A stretch of DNA of 56,064 nucleotides from contig CAJUET010000015.1 in assembly GCA_910585595.1 (NCBI GenBank), positions 1 to 56,064 of the forward strand, given 5' to 3'. The position numbers and the translations under genes were made by a program. This DNA comes from an uncultured Christensenella sp. GTDB taxonomy: Bacteria; Bacillota; Clostridia; Christensenellales; Borkfalkiaceae. The notes beneath the pieces are model-generated. The model was not told the DNA's origin, did not search any database, and worked only from the letters and a program-made list of their open reading frames with translations. Shown piece after piece: positions 23,031 to 32,061 of the stretch; within the stretch, counting starts at the first letter, position 1, and each line of letters opens with the position of its first letter.

Positions 23031-24131
23031 TCATTCCTTCTGCTTTGTTTCGGGATTTGTCTGTTCCGAACTCTCCAAAACGGGAACTTCCGCAGGCTTT
23101 TCCTTTAAAGCCTCTTGCCCTCCGTCTGTCGCGATTTCCTTCAAGTCCTCTAATTCGCAGTCCTTTTCTTCCGTCTTGGGAAGGGCAATGCGGTCGGATG
23201 AAAATCCTCTGCCCCGCACTTCGGAAATGGTACTCACCATAAATAGCGCTTCGGGATCTATCTTCTGAACTTCGTTTCTCAGTTTTACGACGTCGCGGAA
23301 GGATACGATCGTAAGGATCATATAACAATCGTCTTTTAAGAAGCCCGTCTTGCCGTTTAACAGCGTTACGCCGCGGTTGAGCTTATTGAGGATCATCTTT
23401 CTGATTTCTTCGTGCTTCTTACTGAGTATTTTGACCTGCGCCCTCTTCGCTCCGACCATAGCCACTTGATCGACGATGACCGACGAACAAAGCGTGATCA
23501 GAATGCCGTAAAGAATATCTTCCACTCCCGTTTTTGCCGCGAACTGCAAAAGCACGATAAGAATATCGAGGACCCACATTCCCACCGAAACGGGCACATT
23601 AAAGAATTTATGAAAGATGATAGGCGGAATATCTGTGCCGCCCGTGCTCGCGCCCACGCGCACAACGACTCCGATTCCGAGTCCGAAGAGAAGCGCTCCG
23701 AAAATAACGCCCAAAAGAGGCTGATTCACGGTGCCTGCGATCCCTTCTGTGTTTCTGAATACAAAGGGGCTATTGAGTTTTTCGTCCACGAGCTTCCATA
23801 AACTTAAAAAAGACGGATACAGCAGCGTGCCAGCAAGCGTTGCCGCGGCAAATTTTTTACCGAGCAAAAATGCCCCCAAAATAAACAAAGCAATGTTCGC
23901 CGCATAGACAGTGATATTTACTGCCCATTCGGCAAACGGATGATCCGCGCCCAAAAGATTTTTTACAAAAATACCGATACCCGTCGTCCCGCCCATGACG
24001 AATCCGTTCGGAATGATAAAGAATGCAGAAGCCGCCGCCGCGATCCCGTTGCCGAATACGACAATAAGGGCGTACTTGATAAATTTAAGGACCTGACGCT
24101 TCGTCGGTTTGTGTAACTTAGGTAATTTCAT
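23031..24131 (-). CDS. YitT-family membrane protein (DUF161 + DUF2179)
   Basis: The 366-residue protein has five to six hydrophobic helices in the first 230 residues, with the YitT signature IPNGFVMGGTTGIGIFVKN near 40 and GASTGGTDIPP near 165. A cytoplasmic DUF2179 domain follows (LNRGVTLLNGKTGF, about 255-315). The last 45 residues are an acidic Glu/Lys/Pro tail not typical of the family. The function of YitT proteins is not known; a transport or sensing role is usually suggested. It is transcribed alone. Confidence 0.87.
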   Translation of the reverse strand: MKLPKLHKPTKRQVLKFIKYALIVVFGNGIAAAASAFFIIPNGFVMGGTTGIGIFVKNLLGADHPFAEWAVNITVYAANIALFILGAFLLGKKFAAATLAGTLLYPSFLSLWKLVDEKLNSPFVFRNTEGIAGTVNQPLLGVIFGALLFGLGIGVVVRVGASTGGTDIPPIIFHKFFNVPVSVGMWVLDILIVLLQFAAKTGVEDILYGILITLCSSVIVDQVAMVGAKRAQVKILSKKHEEIRKMILNKLNRGVTLLNGKTGFLKDDCYMILTIVSFRDVVKLRNEVQKIDPEALFMVSTISEVRGRGFSSDRIALPKTEEKDCELEDLKEIATDGGQEALKEKPAEVPVLESSEQTNPETKQKE

Positions 24132-24151
24132 GCGTATTTTCTCCGAATAGC

Positions 24152-24180
24152 ATTATAACACCACGTCTCCTTCTTTACAA
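24152..24180 (-). promoter_or_regulatory. Promoter of the YitT-family gene
   Basis: Minus strand: -35 TTGTAA (24180-24175), 17-base spacer, -10 TATAAT (24157-24152). The leader is only about 14 bases but keeps a CGGAG Shine-Dalgarno. Confidence 0.7.
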
Positions 24181-24237
24181 GCGTTTTGAATGAATTTTAT
24201 GCGAAATACCGCCGCTTTTCGAACGTACATAAAAATA

Positions 24238-24267
24238 ATCCCCCTCAAAGGAGGAGGATCGTTTTTT
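24238..24267. terminator. Terminator after the Cys-rich gene
   Basis: ATCCCCCTC and GAGGAGGAT form a 9-bp stem with one mismatch; T runs lie on both sides. It follows the stop at 24275 on the minus strand. Confidence 0.7.
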
Positions 24268-24274
24268 ATGGAAC

Positions 24275-24613
24275 TTAAAGATTACAGCTGCACCCGCTGC
24301 TGCAAAGCCCGTATTGACGGGCATAATAGGAATCGTAGTTCCCGCAGTCGGTATAGCCGCTTAAATCGCGCGAGCGATTGCCGCCGCAACCGCAACCGTT
24401 ATTGTTTCCGCGGGCGTCCCAACCGCTTCTGAATCCGTTACGCCATGCGTTGTTGTTTCCGCAACCGCAGTTGCAGTGCCGATCGCAAGGGTCCGTAAAG
24501 AAGTTGTTGAGCGCGTTCGCAAATTCGTTTAAAAGATTGCAGCACCCGCAATGCGAGTTTCTTCCGTTATTGTTATTGCCGCGACAGTTCGGGCAGCCAC
24601 AAGTATTGCACAT
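24275..24613 (-). CDS. Cys/Asn/Gly-rich small protein
   Basis: The 112-residue protein has 17 cysteines, many in CxC or CC pairs (MCNTCGCPNC, HCGCC, HCNCGCG, GCGCGG, CSSGCSC), spaced by Asn runs and Gly. It has no signal peptide or transmembrane helix. I do not recognise a family. The pattern suggests metal binding or disulphide cross-linking, as in some spore coat or crust proteins, but this is inference. The start ATG at 24613 is chosen for its AGAGG site 8 bases upstream; an upstream in-frame ATG at 24649 has no such site. The gene stands alone between two terminators. No sigma-A promoter is evident upstream, which would fit a sporulation sigma factor. Confidence 0.7.
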   Translation of the reverse strand: MCNTCGCPNCRGNNNNGRNSHCGCCNLLNEFANALNNFFTDPCDRHCNCGCGNNNAWRNGFRSGWDARGNNNGCGCGGNRSRDLSGYTDCGNYDSYYARQYGLCSSGCSCNL

Positions 24614-24687
24614 ATCATAACCTCTGTGAGTAAATATTCGGCATAACACCGTAATACATGATATGCGTATATTTCCCGTATGCGTGC

Positions 24688-24717
24688 AAAAACGCCCGCT
24701 GTCGAAGCGGGCGTTTT
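24688..24717. terminator. Terminator of rny
   Basis: AAAACGCCCGCT/AGCGGGCGTTTT, a 12-bp stem with a 5-base loop, 17 bases after the rny stop. Confidence 0.9.
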
Positions 24718-24733
24718 ACTGTTTTGCGTTAAT

Positions 24734-26383
24734 TTATTTCGCGTATTCAACGCTTCTGAATTCTCTTATCACGTTGACTTTGATCTGACCCGGATATTCG
24801 AGTTCCGTTTCGATTTTTTTGGCGATGTCCTTTGCAAGGAAGAGCGCTTTCGCGTCGTCTACCTGATCGGGTTTTACGATGACGCGCACCTCTCTGCCCG
24901 CCTGGATCGCAAAACTGCGCTCCACTCCCGCAAAGCCCGCCGCGATCTCTTCGAGCTTTTCAAGACGCTTCACATAGTTCGTGCCCGTCTCTCTTCTTGC
25001 ACCGGGACGTGCGCCCGAAATTCCGTCCGCCGCCTGTACGAGCACCGCCTCGATCGTTTTGGGTTCCACGTCGCCGTGGTGTGCCATGATGGCGTTTACG
25101 ATCATAGCGTTCTCTTTATACTTCTTCGCAAGATCCGCGCCGAGCTGAATGTGCGTACCCTCCTGCTCCTTATCGACCGCCTTGCCGATATCGTGCAAAA
25201 GTCCCGCGCGCTTTGCAAAGTTCACGTCAAGCCCGAGTTCCTGCGCCATGAGTCCCGCAAGGTTTGCGACCTCGATGGAATGACGGTATACGTTCTGCCC
25301 GTAGCTTGTACGGAATTTAAGCCGACCGATGAGCTTGATGATTTCGGGATGAAGCCCGAAAATGCCCACTTCGAACATGGCGTTTTCGCCCGCCGCTTTG
25401 ATTTGCTGATCGAGTTCTTTTTGCACCTTCTCGACCGTTTCTTCGATTCTTGCGGGGTGAATTCTACCGTCCTGAATCAGCTTTTCAAGGGTAAGGCGCG
25501 CAACCTCGCGCCGAACGGGATCGAAGCCCGAAAGGATGACGACTTCGGGAGTATCGTCGATAATCAGTTCTATTCCCGTCGCGTTTTCAAGCGCGCGGAT
25601 ATTCCTGCCCTCACGCCCGATGATACGCGCCTTCATATCGTCGTTCGGAAGGGGCACGACCGAAACGGTCGTTTCGGAAGCATGGTCGGAAGCGCAACGC
25701 TGGATCGCAAGCGAAATAATATTCTTCGCGTTGATATCCGCCTCTTCCTTCGCCTCCTGTTCGAGGTTCCGCACCTGTACGGCGCAATCGCGGCGGGTCT
25801 CTTCGAGAATCTCTTCGGTAAGCTGCTTCTTCGCCTCTTCCCTGGTAAGCTGGGCAACCCGTTCGAGTTCCTGCGTCATGAGCTCCTGCTGGCGGGCGAC
25901 GACCTCTTCCTTTTTGGAAAGCTCCTGCGTGCGGTGCGAAAGCGCTTCGCGCTGTTCGTCGAGTGCGGACGACTTTTTGTTGAGCTCCGTTTCCTTCTTT
26001 TCGAGAAAGTCCTCCTGACGGTTGAGACGGGCTTCCGTGCGCTGCTGTTCCGCACGCTTTTCCTTCATCTCCTGTTCGAAATCGTTTCTTCTCTTGATGT
26101 CCTGTTCCTTGGATTCTAACTGCGCTTCCTTTCTGATCTGCTTTGCCTGCGTTTCGGCAGTGTCGAGCATCTCTTTGGCTCTCTTCTCCGCATCGGCAAG
26201 CCGCTCTTCCGCTCTCCGCTCCGCGTCGGTGAGCTTTCTTTCGGATTTCTTTTTGGAAACTTTTTTCAGAATCAACCATGCCGCAAGCGCGCCGAGCGCA
26301 ATCCCCGCAAGGGGAAGTACGACGAACAGCGCGATCGCAACCGGCATAGCTACGTCAAGGAGCAGACCGAATATCTGTTGCAT
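24734..26383 (-). CDS. rny: Ribonuclease Y
   Basis: The 549-residue endoribonuclease starts bulk mRNA decay at the membrane. It has an N-terminal membrane helix (about 9-41), a long charged coiled coil (42-230), a KH domain (DDMKARIIGREGRNIRALE near 245) and an HD domain with the metal-binding HDIGKA near 370. Somewhat longer than B. subtilis RNase Y (520). The start at 26383 has AAGGAGA upstream. It has a perfect consensus promoter and a structured leader. Confidence 0.95.
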   Translation of the reverse strand: MQQIFGLLLDVAMPVAIALFVVLPLAGIALGALAAWLILKKVSKKKSERKLTDAERRAEERLADAEKRAKEMLDTAETQAKQIRKEAQLESKEQDIKRRNDFEQEMKEKRAEQQRTEARLNRQEDFLEKKETELNKKSSALDEQREALSHRTQELSKKEEVVARQQELMTQELERVAQLTREEAKKQLTEEILEETRRDCAVQVRNLEQEAKEEADINAKNIISLAIQRCASDHASETTVSVVPLPNDDMKARIIGREGRNIRALENATGIELIIDDTPEVVILSGFDPVRREVARLTLEKLIQDGRIHPARIEETVEKVQKELDQQIKAAGENAMFEVGIFGLHPEIIKLIGRLKFRTSYGQNVYRHSIEVANLAGLMAQELGLDVNFAKRAGLLHDIGKAVDKEQEGTHIQLGADLAKKYKENAMIVNAIMAHHGDVEPKTIEAVLVQAADGISGARPGARRETGTNYVKRLEKLEEIAAGFAGVERSFAIQAGREVRVIVKPDQVDDAKALFLAKDIAKKIETELEYPGQIKVNVIREFRSVEYAK

Positions 26384-26458
26384 AGTTCAGTCTCCTTGAT
26401 TTATAAATTCGTTTGTTGCCGTACTCGCCCGAAAGCCGAAATACGGCACTTTGAATTT

Positions 26459-26487
26459 ATTATACAACGATTTTTATTTCCTGTCAA
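26459..26487 (-). promoter_or_regulatory. Perfect consensus promoter of rny
   Basis: Minus strand: -35 TTGACA (26487-26482), exactly 17 bases, -10 TATAAT (26464-26459). The leader of about 70 bases contains inverted repeat TGCCGTA/TACGGCA (26413-26445 region) that can fold upstream of the Shine-Dalgarno. Confidence 0.85.
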
Positions 26488-26530
26488 GGAGTTGACGGAA
26501 ATAAAGCCGTGCTCCGATCAAAATATTATG

Positions 26531-26558
26531 AAAAAACCGCGGTTCCTTCCGCGGTTTT
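26531..26558 (-). terminator. Terminator of the GH1 gene
   Basis: AAAACCGCGG/CCGCGGTTTT with a 6-base loop, followed by TTC on the minus strand, 15 bases after the stop at 26573. Confidence 0.88.
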
Positions 26559-26572
26559 CAAAATTTCTTTTC

Positions 26573-27910
26573 CTATATATTTTCCCCGTTTGAAGCGATC
26601 ACGCTTTTATAAAAATTCGCACTCTCCTTAAGAGTCCGCTCCCCCGTTTCGTAGTCGACGTGCACGAGCCCGAACTTCTTGGAAAAGCCTTCCGCCCACT
26701 CGAAGTTATCGATAAACGACCACTGAAAATACCCCTGTATCGGCACTTCGTCCGCCGCGCGGGAAAGACTTTTCAAATAGCGCTTTAAAAAATCGATACG
26801 GCTGTAATCGAGGATTTTTCCGTTCAAATCTTTCCATTCCGTAAGCGCGACCCCGTTCTCTGTACAAACGAGCGGGAGACTATAACGCTCGTACAGGAAT
26901 TTGGGTCCGTAATACATACAGTCGGGGTGCACGTTCCAGCGCATATCCGTTTTGGGGACGCTCGGCGCAGGCGTTACGGACACCGTCTTTCCCTCCTTTA
27001 CGGTAACGTAGTCGCCCGAATAAGTATTGAACCCGATAAAGTCGAGTTTAGAACGAATGAGCGACATATCCCTGAGCGGAGGAACGAAATCGTTCTCCTT
27101 CATCCATACGAGCACATCGGAGGGATATTTCCCAAACACTATGGGATCGAGCCAAAGCGACGTTCTGCCAAAGCTGCGATGATTTAAAAACGTTTCGTTC
27201 TTTGCAACTTCATAGTCCCCTTCCGTCAAAGGAAGCGCAGGCCAATACGCTTCGGCAATACCGATCTTTACGTCCGTCCCGCAGATTTTACGAATCGCTT
27301 TCTCCGCTCTTCCGCAGGCGAGCAGTACGTTATGGCAGCACCTTAAAACGTCGCGGTCGGGCAATTTCAAAAAGGGCGCGTGCGCTCCGCTGCCGTGTCC
27401 CAAACCGATAAAGCACTGCGGCTCGTTCATAAGAATAAAATTCCCGACGTACTGCCCGAAGCAGACCGCAACCTTTTGCGCATACTCCTCGAACCAGGCG
27501 GGACTGTTTCCGTTCAGCCAGCCGCCCTTTTGGTAGAGTTCGTAAGGATAGTCCCAATGGAAGAGCGTTACCCAAGGCGTAATGCCCGCGTCGGTAAGTT
27601 CGCGCAAGAGCGAAAGATAGAATTCCTCGCCCTCCTCGCTGACCTTTCCGACCCCGTGGGGAAGAAGGCGCGACCAATTCACGGACAGGCGGTAGTGTTT
27701 GATCCCGAGTTTCTTCATGAGCGCGACGTCCTCGCGGAAACGGTGGAAGTGATCGCAGCCGACATCTCCCCTGTGCCCTTCGAAAATCCGTCCTTCCGTC
27801 ATGGAGCCCACGTCCCATACGTTCAGCCCCTTATCCCCTTCGAACGCACCGCCTTCGATTTGGTAAGCGGCAGTCGAAACTCCCCACGCAAAATCTTTAC
27901 TGAAAGCCAT
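26573..27910 (-). CDS. Glycoside hydrolase family 1 beta-glucosidase
   Basis: The 445-residue protein is a full GH1 TIM barrel. The acid/base Glu is in LMNEPQC near residue 163 and the nucleophile Glu in VCTENGVA near 348. FAWGVSTAAYQIEGG at the N-terminus and WSFIDNFEWAEGF near the C-terminus are GH1 substrate-site blocks. No signal peptide, so it acts in the cytoplasm on small beta-glucosides; no PTS or 6-phospho-specific neighbour gene is present, which favours unphosphorylated substrates. It stands alone between nadE and rny; the 103 bases upstream contain no promoter I can call with confidence. Confidence 0.94.
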   Translation of the reverse strand: MAFSKDFAWGVSTAAYQIEGGAFEGDKGLNVWDVGSMTEGRIFEGHRGDVGCDHFHRFREDVALMKKLGIKHYRLSVNWSRLLPHGVGKVSEEGEEFYLSLLRELTDAGITPWVTLFHWDYPYELYQKGGWLNGNSPAWFEEYAQKVAVCFGQYVGNFILMNEPQCFIGLGHGSGAHAPFLKLPDRDVLRCCHNVLLACGRAEKAIRKICGTDVKIGIAEAYWPALPLTEGDYEVAKNETFLNHRSFGRTSLWLDPIVFGKYPSDVLVWMKENDFVPPLRDMSLIRSKLDFIGFNTYSGDYVTVKEGKTVSVTPAPSVPKTDMRWNVHPDCMYYGPKFLYERYSLPLVCTENGVALTEWKDLNGKILDYSRIDFLKRYLKSLSRAADEVPIQGYFQWSFIDNFEWAEGFSKKFGLVHVDYETGERTLKESANFYKSVIASNGENI

Positions 27911-28013
27911 AATATAATAACCCCGTCAATCATCTTTATCCGATATTTTCTTTTTCATAAATCCCTTGAGTATTGCAGACGTTGCTCCGAGCGTTCGGTC
28001 AACTTTTATAGTT

Positions 28014-29921
28014 TTACAATTTTTCGATCTCTTCTAGCCAGAGCGCTGCCTCCGCGTCGGAGGGCATCCGCCAGTCGCCGCGCGGAGAAAGGCAGACCGA
28101 ACCCACCTTCACGCCGTCGGGTACGCAGTTGCGTTTGAACTGCTGCGAGAAGAAACGCCTGTAAAAGTTCGCGAGCGTATTCTTTAACTGCTCGCGCGGA
28201 TATTTGCCCTTAAAAGCACGCTCCGCAAGATAGAGCGATTTTTCGGGACTGTCGCCTCGGCGCAGAAAGCTGTACAGATAGAAGTCGTTGATTTCGTACT
28301 TTCCGATAATGTCTTCCGTCTTTTGCGCAATCTTTCCGCCCTTGTCGGGAGGGAGAAGTTCGGGCGAGATCTCGGTTGCGAGAATGCTTTCGAGCACGCG
28401 CTCCGTCTTGCCGCCAAGCCGTTTCCCCTCCGCGCGCACAAGGTATTTCACAAGCGTTTTTGGTACGCCGCAGTTGACTGCATAGTTGCTCATATGATCG
28501 CCGTTGTAGGTGCACCAGCCGAGCGCAAGCTCGCTCAAATCACCCGTGCCCACGACGAGCCCCTGCGTTTCGTTGGCAACGTCCATCAGCACCATGGTGC
28601 GGTAGCGCGCCTGCGCGTTCTCGTAAACGATATTGTATTTTTCGGGGTCGTGCCCGATATCCTTAAAGTGACTGTTGACGGTGTAGGCGATATTTACGGT
28701 CTTAGACGTAATGCCCATCGCCTGCATCAGCTGAACGGAATTATTTTTCGTCTCGTTCGTCGTTCCGAAGCAGGGCATCGTATAGCCGAGAATATCCTTT
28801 CTGCTCTTTTTCAAAAGATCGAACGCGCGCGCCGTCACAAGCAGCGCGAGTGCGGAATCGAGCCCGCCCGAAACGCCGATCACCGCCGTTTTGGAGCAGG
28901 TCGTTTTCAGCCGCCGCGCTAGCGCGTGCGCCTGCATATTCAGAATAAGTTCCGCGCGTTCGGAAAGTTCTTCCTCTTCGGGAACGAAGGGCGTTTGCGA
29001 AATCTTACGAAGCGTTAAATCGCCGTCGCCGACAAAGTCGGCGTCCTTCCTGCAATAATCTTGCCCGTTCTGATCGTGAAAAGTATTTATCTTACGGCGT
29101 TCGTTCTGTAAGAATCCGACGTCGATTTCCGCAGTGCAGATTTCACCCGAAAAGGGCTCCGCTTCCGCAAGACACACGCCGTTTTCGTAAATAAAATTGT
29201 TGCCGGCAAACACCAGATCGGTGGTGCTTTCACTGACTCCCGCGTCCGCATACACATATGCGCATACGCACTTGCCCGACTGCGCGGACAGAAGCGTTTT
29301 ACGATATTCGCGCTTTCCCACCGTCTCGTTGCTTGCCGAAAGATTGACGATAATATTCGCTTTTGTTACGGCAAGGCGGATCGCGGGAGAGTCGGGCGCC
29401 CACAAATCCTCGCATATCTCGCAGGCAACGGATACTTCGCCCTGTTCGAAAATCAAATCGTTTCCGAAATAGACGAACTCGTCGTCCCACAGCGGGATAT
29501 ACATACACTCGTAATCGGAAGGAAGCGCGGAAAACCAGCGCTCCTCGTAAAATTCACCGTAATCGGGAAGATTCGTTTTCGGAACGATTCCCTTTACTTC
29601 GCCGTTTGCGACCGCCGCGGCGCAGTTGTAAACCGCGCCCTCTAATTCAAACGGCAAGCCGACGAATACGAGCATTTTGATTTTTTCGGTCGCTAAGGCG
29701 ATCTCTTTCAATGCCGTAAGGCATCCGTTTAAAAGCGTCTTTTGCAAAAGCAGGTCGCCGCAGGTGTAACCGCATAATGAAAGTTCGGGAAAGACGAGAA
29801 TTTCCACGCCCGCCTTTGCCTGTTCCTTGATCGTCGCTATGATTTTTTGCGCATTGAACGAAGGATCGGCAACCCGGAGTTCGGGACTTGCCGCCGCCGC
29901 TTTTACAAAACCGTATTTCAT
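28014..29921 (-). CDS. nadE: Glutamine-dependent NAD+ synthetase
   Basis: The 635-residue enzyme makes NAD+ from deamido-NAD with glutamine. The N-terminal nitrilase-type glutaminase domain has the Glu in FPELSLCGYTCGD (near 45), a Lys in PKTNLPDYGEF (near 115) and the Cys in ACEICEDLW (near 170). The synthetase domain has the PP-loop GVSGGLDSALALLV near 350 and GTGDLSELALGW. The ATG follows the recA TAA with no gap (TAAATG). In this window pncB (nicotinate phosphoribosyltransferase) supplies the upstream part of the same salvage pathway. Confidence 0.94.
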   Translation of the reverse strand: MKYGFVKAAAASPELRVADPSFNAQKIIATIKEQAKAGVEILVFPELSLCGYTCGDLLLQKTLLNGCLTALKEIALATEKIKMLVFVGLPFELEGAVYNCAAAVANGEVKGIVPKTNLPDYGEFYEERWFSALPSDYECMYIPLWDDEFVYFGNDLIFEQGEVSVACEICEDLWAPDSPAIRLAVTKANIIVNLSASNETVGKREYRKTLLSAQSGKCVCAYVYADAGVSESTTDLVFAGNNFIYENGVCLAEAEPFSGEICTAEIDVGFLQNERRKINTFHDQNGQDYCRKDADFVGDGDLTLRKISQTPFVPEEEELSERAELILNMQAHALARRLKTTCSKTAVIGVSGGLDSALALLVTARAFDLLKKSRKDILGYTMPCFGTTNETKNNSVQLMQAMGITSKTVNIAYTVNSHFKDIGHDPEKYNIVYENAQARYRTMVLMDVANETQGLVVGTGDLSELALGWCTYNGDHMSNYAVNCGVPKTLVKYLVRAEGKRLGGKTERVLESILATEISPELLPPDKGGKIAQKTEDIIGKYEINDFYLYSFLRRGDSPEKSLYLAERAFKGKYPREQLKNTLANFYRRFFSQQFKRNCVPDGVKVGSVCLSPRGDWRMPSDAEAALWLEEIEKL

Positions 29922-30953
29922 TTATTTTTCCTCTTCCTCGGAGCCTGCGACTTCGTCGACGGGCGCGCCCTTTGCCGCAATGCGGATCTTTGCTTCGATC
30001 TCACTGGCAAGTTCGGGATTGTCTTTGAGGAACTGACGCATCTTCTCTTTGCCGTTGGCGACCTTTTCGCCGTTATAGCTGAACCAGGCGCCGCTCTTTT
30101 TGACGACGTCGTACTGCGTGCCGAGGTCGATAAGGCAGCCCTCCTGTGATACGCCCTCGCCGAACATGATGTCGAATTCCGCCTGACGGAAGGGAGGCGC
30201 AAGTTTGTTTTTAACGACTTTTGCGCGCGTGCGGTTGCCCGCCGCCCCCTCGGTATCCTTCAAAATTTCCGTCTTTCTTACGTCGATGCGGATCGAAGCG
30301 TAGAATTTGAGCGCCTTGCCGCCCGTCGTCACTTCGGGACTGCCGAACATGACGCCCACCTTTTCGCGGAGCTGGTTAATGAACACCACGCAGGTATTGC
30401 TCTTGTTCGTAATGCCCGCAAGCTTTCTTAAAGCCTGCGACATCAGACGCGCCTGCGCGCCTACGACCGAATCGCCCACTTCCCCTTCGATCTCCGCCTT
30501 GGGCGTAAGCGCCGCAACGGAGTCGACGACGATGATGTCCACCGCCGAGGAACGAACGAGAGAATCGACGATGTTGAGCGCCTGTTCGCCCGTATCCGGT
30601 TGGGAAACGTAGAGTTCGTCAAGGTTTACGCCGAGGTGCTTTGCATATACGGGGTCGAGCGCGTGCTCCGCGTCGATAAACGCCGCAATGCCGCCCATCT
30701 TCTGCGCCTGCGCGACCGCGTGCAGAGCGACCGTCGTTTTACCCGAAGATTCGGGTCCGTAAATTTCGACGATTCTTCCGCGCGGAAGTCCGCCGATCCC
30801 GAGCGCCAGATCAAGGGACAGGCAGCCCGTGGGAATGACCTCGATTTCGGTACTGCCCGCATTGTTGCCGAGCTTCATGATAGAGCCCTTTCCGTAAGCC
30901 TTTTCGATCTGCGCAAGCACCGAGTCAAGCGCCTTTAATTTTTCTTCGTTCAT
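29922..30953 (-). CDS. recA: Recombinase RecA
   Basis: The 343-residue protein drives homologous recombination and SOS induction. Walker A GPESSGKTT near residue 67, Walker B IIVVDSVAAL near 140, loop L1/L2 region MSQALRKLAG and the C-terminal domain are all intact. Only 25 bases separate it from cinA and no LexA-type palindrome was seen there, so it appears to be transcribed from upstream with ftsK-rimO-pgsA-cinA. Confidence 0.97.
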   Translation of the reverse strand: MNEEKLKALDSVLAQIEKAYGKGSIMKLGNNAGSTEIEVIPTGCLSLDLALGIGGLPRGRIVEIYGPESSGKTTVALHAVAQAQKMGGIAAFIDAEHALDPVYAKHLGVNLDELYVSQPDTGEQALNIVDSLVRSSAVDIIVVDSVAALTPKAEIEGEVGDSVVGAQARLMSQALRKLAGITNKSNTCVVFINQLREKVGVMFGSPEVTTGGKALKFYASIRIDVRKTEILKDTEGAAGNRTRAKVVKNKLAPPFRQAEFDIMFGEGVSQEGCLIDLGTQYDVVKKSGAWFSYNGEKVANGKEKMRQFLKDNPELASEIEAKIRIAAKGAPVDEVAGSEEEEK

Positions 30954-30978
30954 ATGTATTTCTCCTTAATTTTTTTAC

Positions 30979-32061
30979 TTATTTGATCTCTTCGTAAGCG
31001 TGGAAGAGTGCAAAATTGATTGCCGTTTTCGTGACCGTTTCGCGGTTTCCGATCAAGTCGTAACGGAACACGCGAATCCGCGACTTCGTGCCAACCGCGA
31101 TATAACAGGTGCCCGCAGGCGTTCCCGATCCGTCGGAATCCGGTCCTGCAACGCCCGTCGTCGCGATCGCAAGATCGCAGTTTCCGCCCGTAATCAGTCC
31201 CGCCGCCATTTCGTAGGCGGTCTCGTCGGACACCGCGCCCTTATTTTGAATGGTAAATTCGCTCACGCCGAGCCGCGCACGCTTCGCCCTGACGTCGTAA
31301 GCGTTGATCCCCTCGTAGAATACCGCGGAAGCCCCCGGCACGGATACGATCGCGCCGCCCACGCCGCCGCCCGTAAAAGACTCCGCCGTAGAAATTTTCA
31401 TGCGGCGCAGTTTCAGCGCGTCCACGAGCCGCGAAGGCAGCGTTTCGCCGTTGACGGTAAACAGATACTCTCTAAGCTCGCTTGCAAGAACGCGCACCAC
31501 TTCGTCCGCGATCATTTTGGGGGTTTCGCGGTTATACACCGCTTCGATCCGCGTCAAGCCGTATTCGCCGCGCGCGTGCAGAAAGAGTTTCCCTTCCGCC
31601 GCCCGTTCCGCAAAAGAAAGTGCGCGCTGTATGCGCTCGTCGCTTGCGGCGGCAACGCCCAGCACCACGCGGCAGTAGCGTTGGTTTCTTCTTCTGTCAA
31701 TGCGGGGAACAACTTCCGAAGATACCGTCTTCGCCCCCTCTTCGCCTGCGGGGATCACACCGAAGATATGCTCCCTCGTCTCCTTTAACACCCCTTCGAA
31801 TTTTCCGCCCGAAACAGGCAGTTCGTCCACCGTCTTTCTTGCAAGATCCGCAAGCACGCCGTCGCATACGATAAAGATTCCGTCGTGATCTTCGGAGAGC
31901 CTTGTAATGTGCCCCGATACGGCGCTCGGCGCATCGTAGGGAAGAATGATCGTTTCGTCGAGAAACACACCGCCCGATAAGAACGCGTCCGTAACGCTTT
32001 GATAGTCCACCGAGGAGAGCGGATTTTTTTGATTCGTCAATACGATCGCCGCGTATTTCAA
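30979..32061 (-). CDS. cinA: CinA-like protein with intact C-terminal amidohydrolase domain and degenerate N-terminus
   Basis: The 360-residue protein ends in a normal CinA/PncC nicotinamide-nucleotide amidohydrolase domain (STAESFTGGGVGGAIVSVPG near 225, YDVRAKRARLGV, GVAGPDSDGSGTPAGT). The first 200 residues occupy the place of the COG1058 (MoaB-like) domain but lack its GTELL and GGLGPTxDD motifs, so the ADP-ribose pyrophosphatase activity is doubtful. It overlaps pgsA by 4 bases and precedes recA, the usual order. The C-terminal activity recycles NMN to nicotinate mononucleotide and links to pncB and nadE here. Confidence 0.82.
   Translation of the reverse strand: MKYAAIVLTNQKNPLSSVDYQSVTDAFLSGGVFLDETIILPYDAPSAVSGHITRLSEDHDGIFIVCDGVLADLARKTVDELPVSGGKFEGVLKETREHIFGVIPAGEEGAKTVSSEVVPRIDRRRNQRYCRVVLGVAAASDERIQRALSFAERAAEGKLFLHARGEYGLTRIEAVYNRETPKMIADEVVRVLASELREYLFTVNGETLPSRLVDALKLRRMKISTAESFTGGGVGGAIVSVPGASAVFYEGINAYDVRAKRARLGVSEFTIQNKGAVSDETAYEMAAGLITGGNCDLAIATTGVAGPDSDGSGTPAGTCYIAVGTKSRIRVFRYDLIGNRETVTKTAINFALFHAYEEIK

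Noticed and set aside
24680..26119. Plus-strand open frame of 479 codons
   Set aside because: Antisense to rny; the frame begins inside the rny terminator and has an atypical amino-acid composition.
27911..28013. Promoter for the GH1 gene
   Set aside because: TTGACC and TTGACG elements occur but none has a -10 box at 16-18 bases; read-through from nadE is equally possible.
30954..30978. Possible SOS (LexA) box before recA
   Set aside because: Only 25 AT-rich bases lie between cinA and recA, and no palindromic LexA-type site is visible; regulation may act at the distant ftsK promoter.
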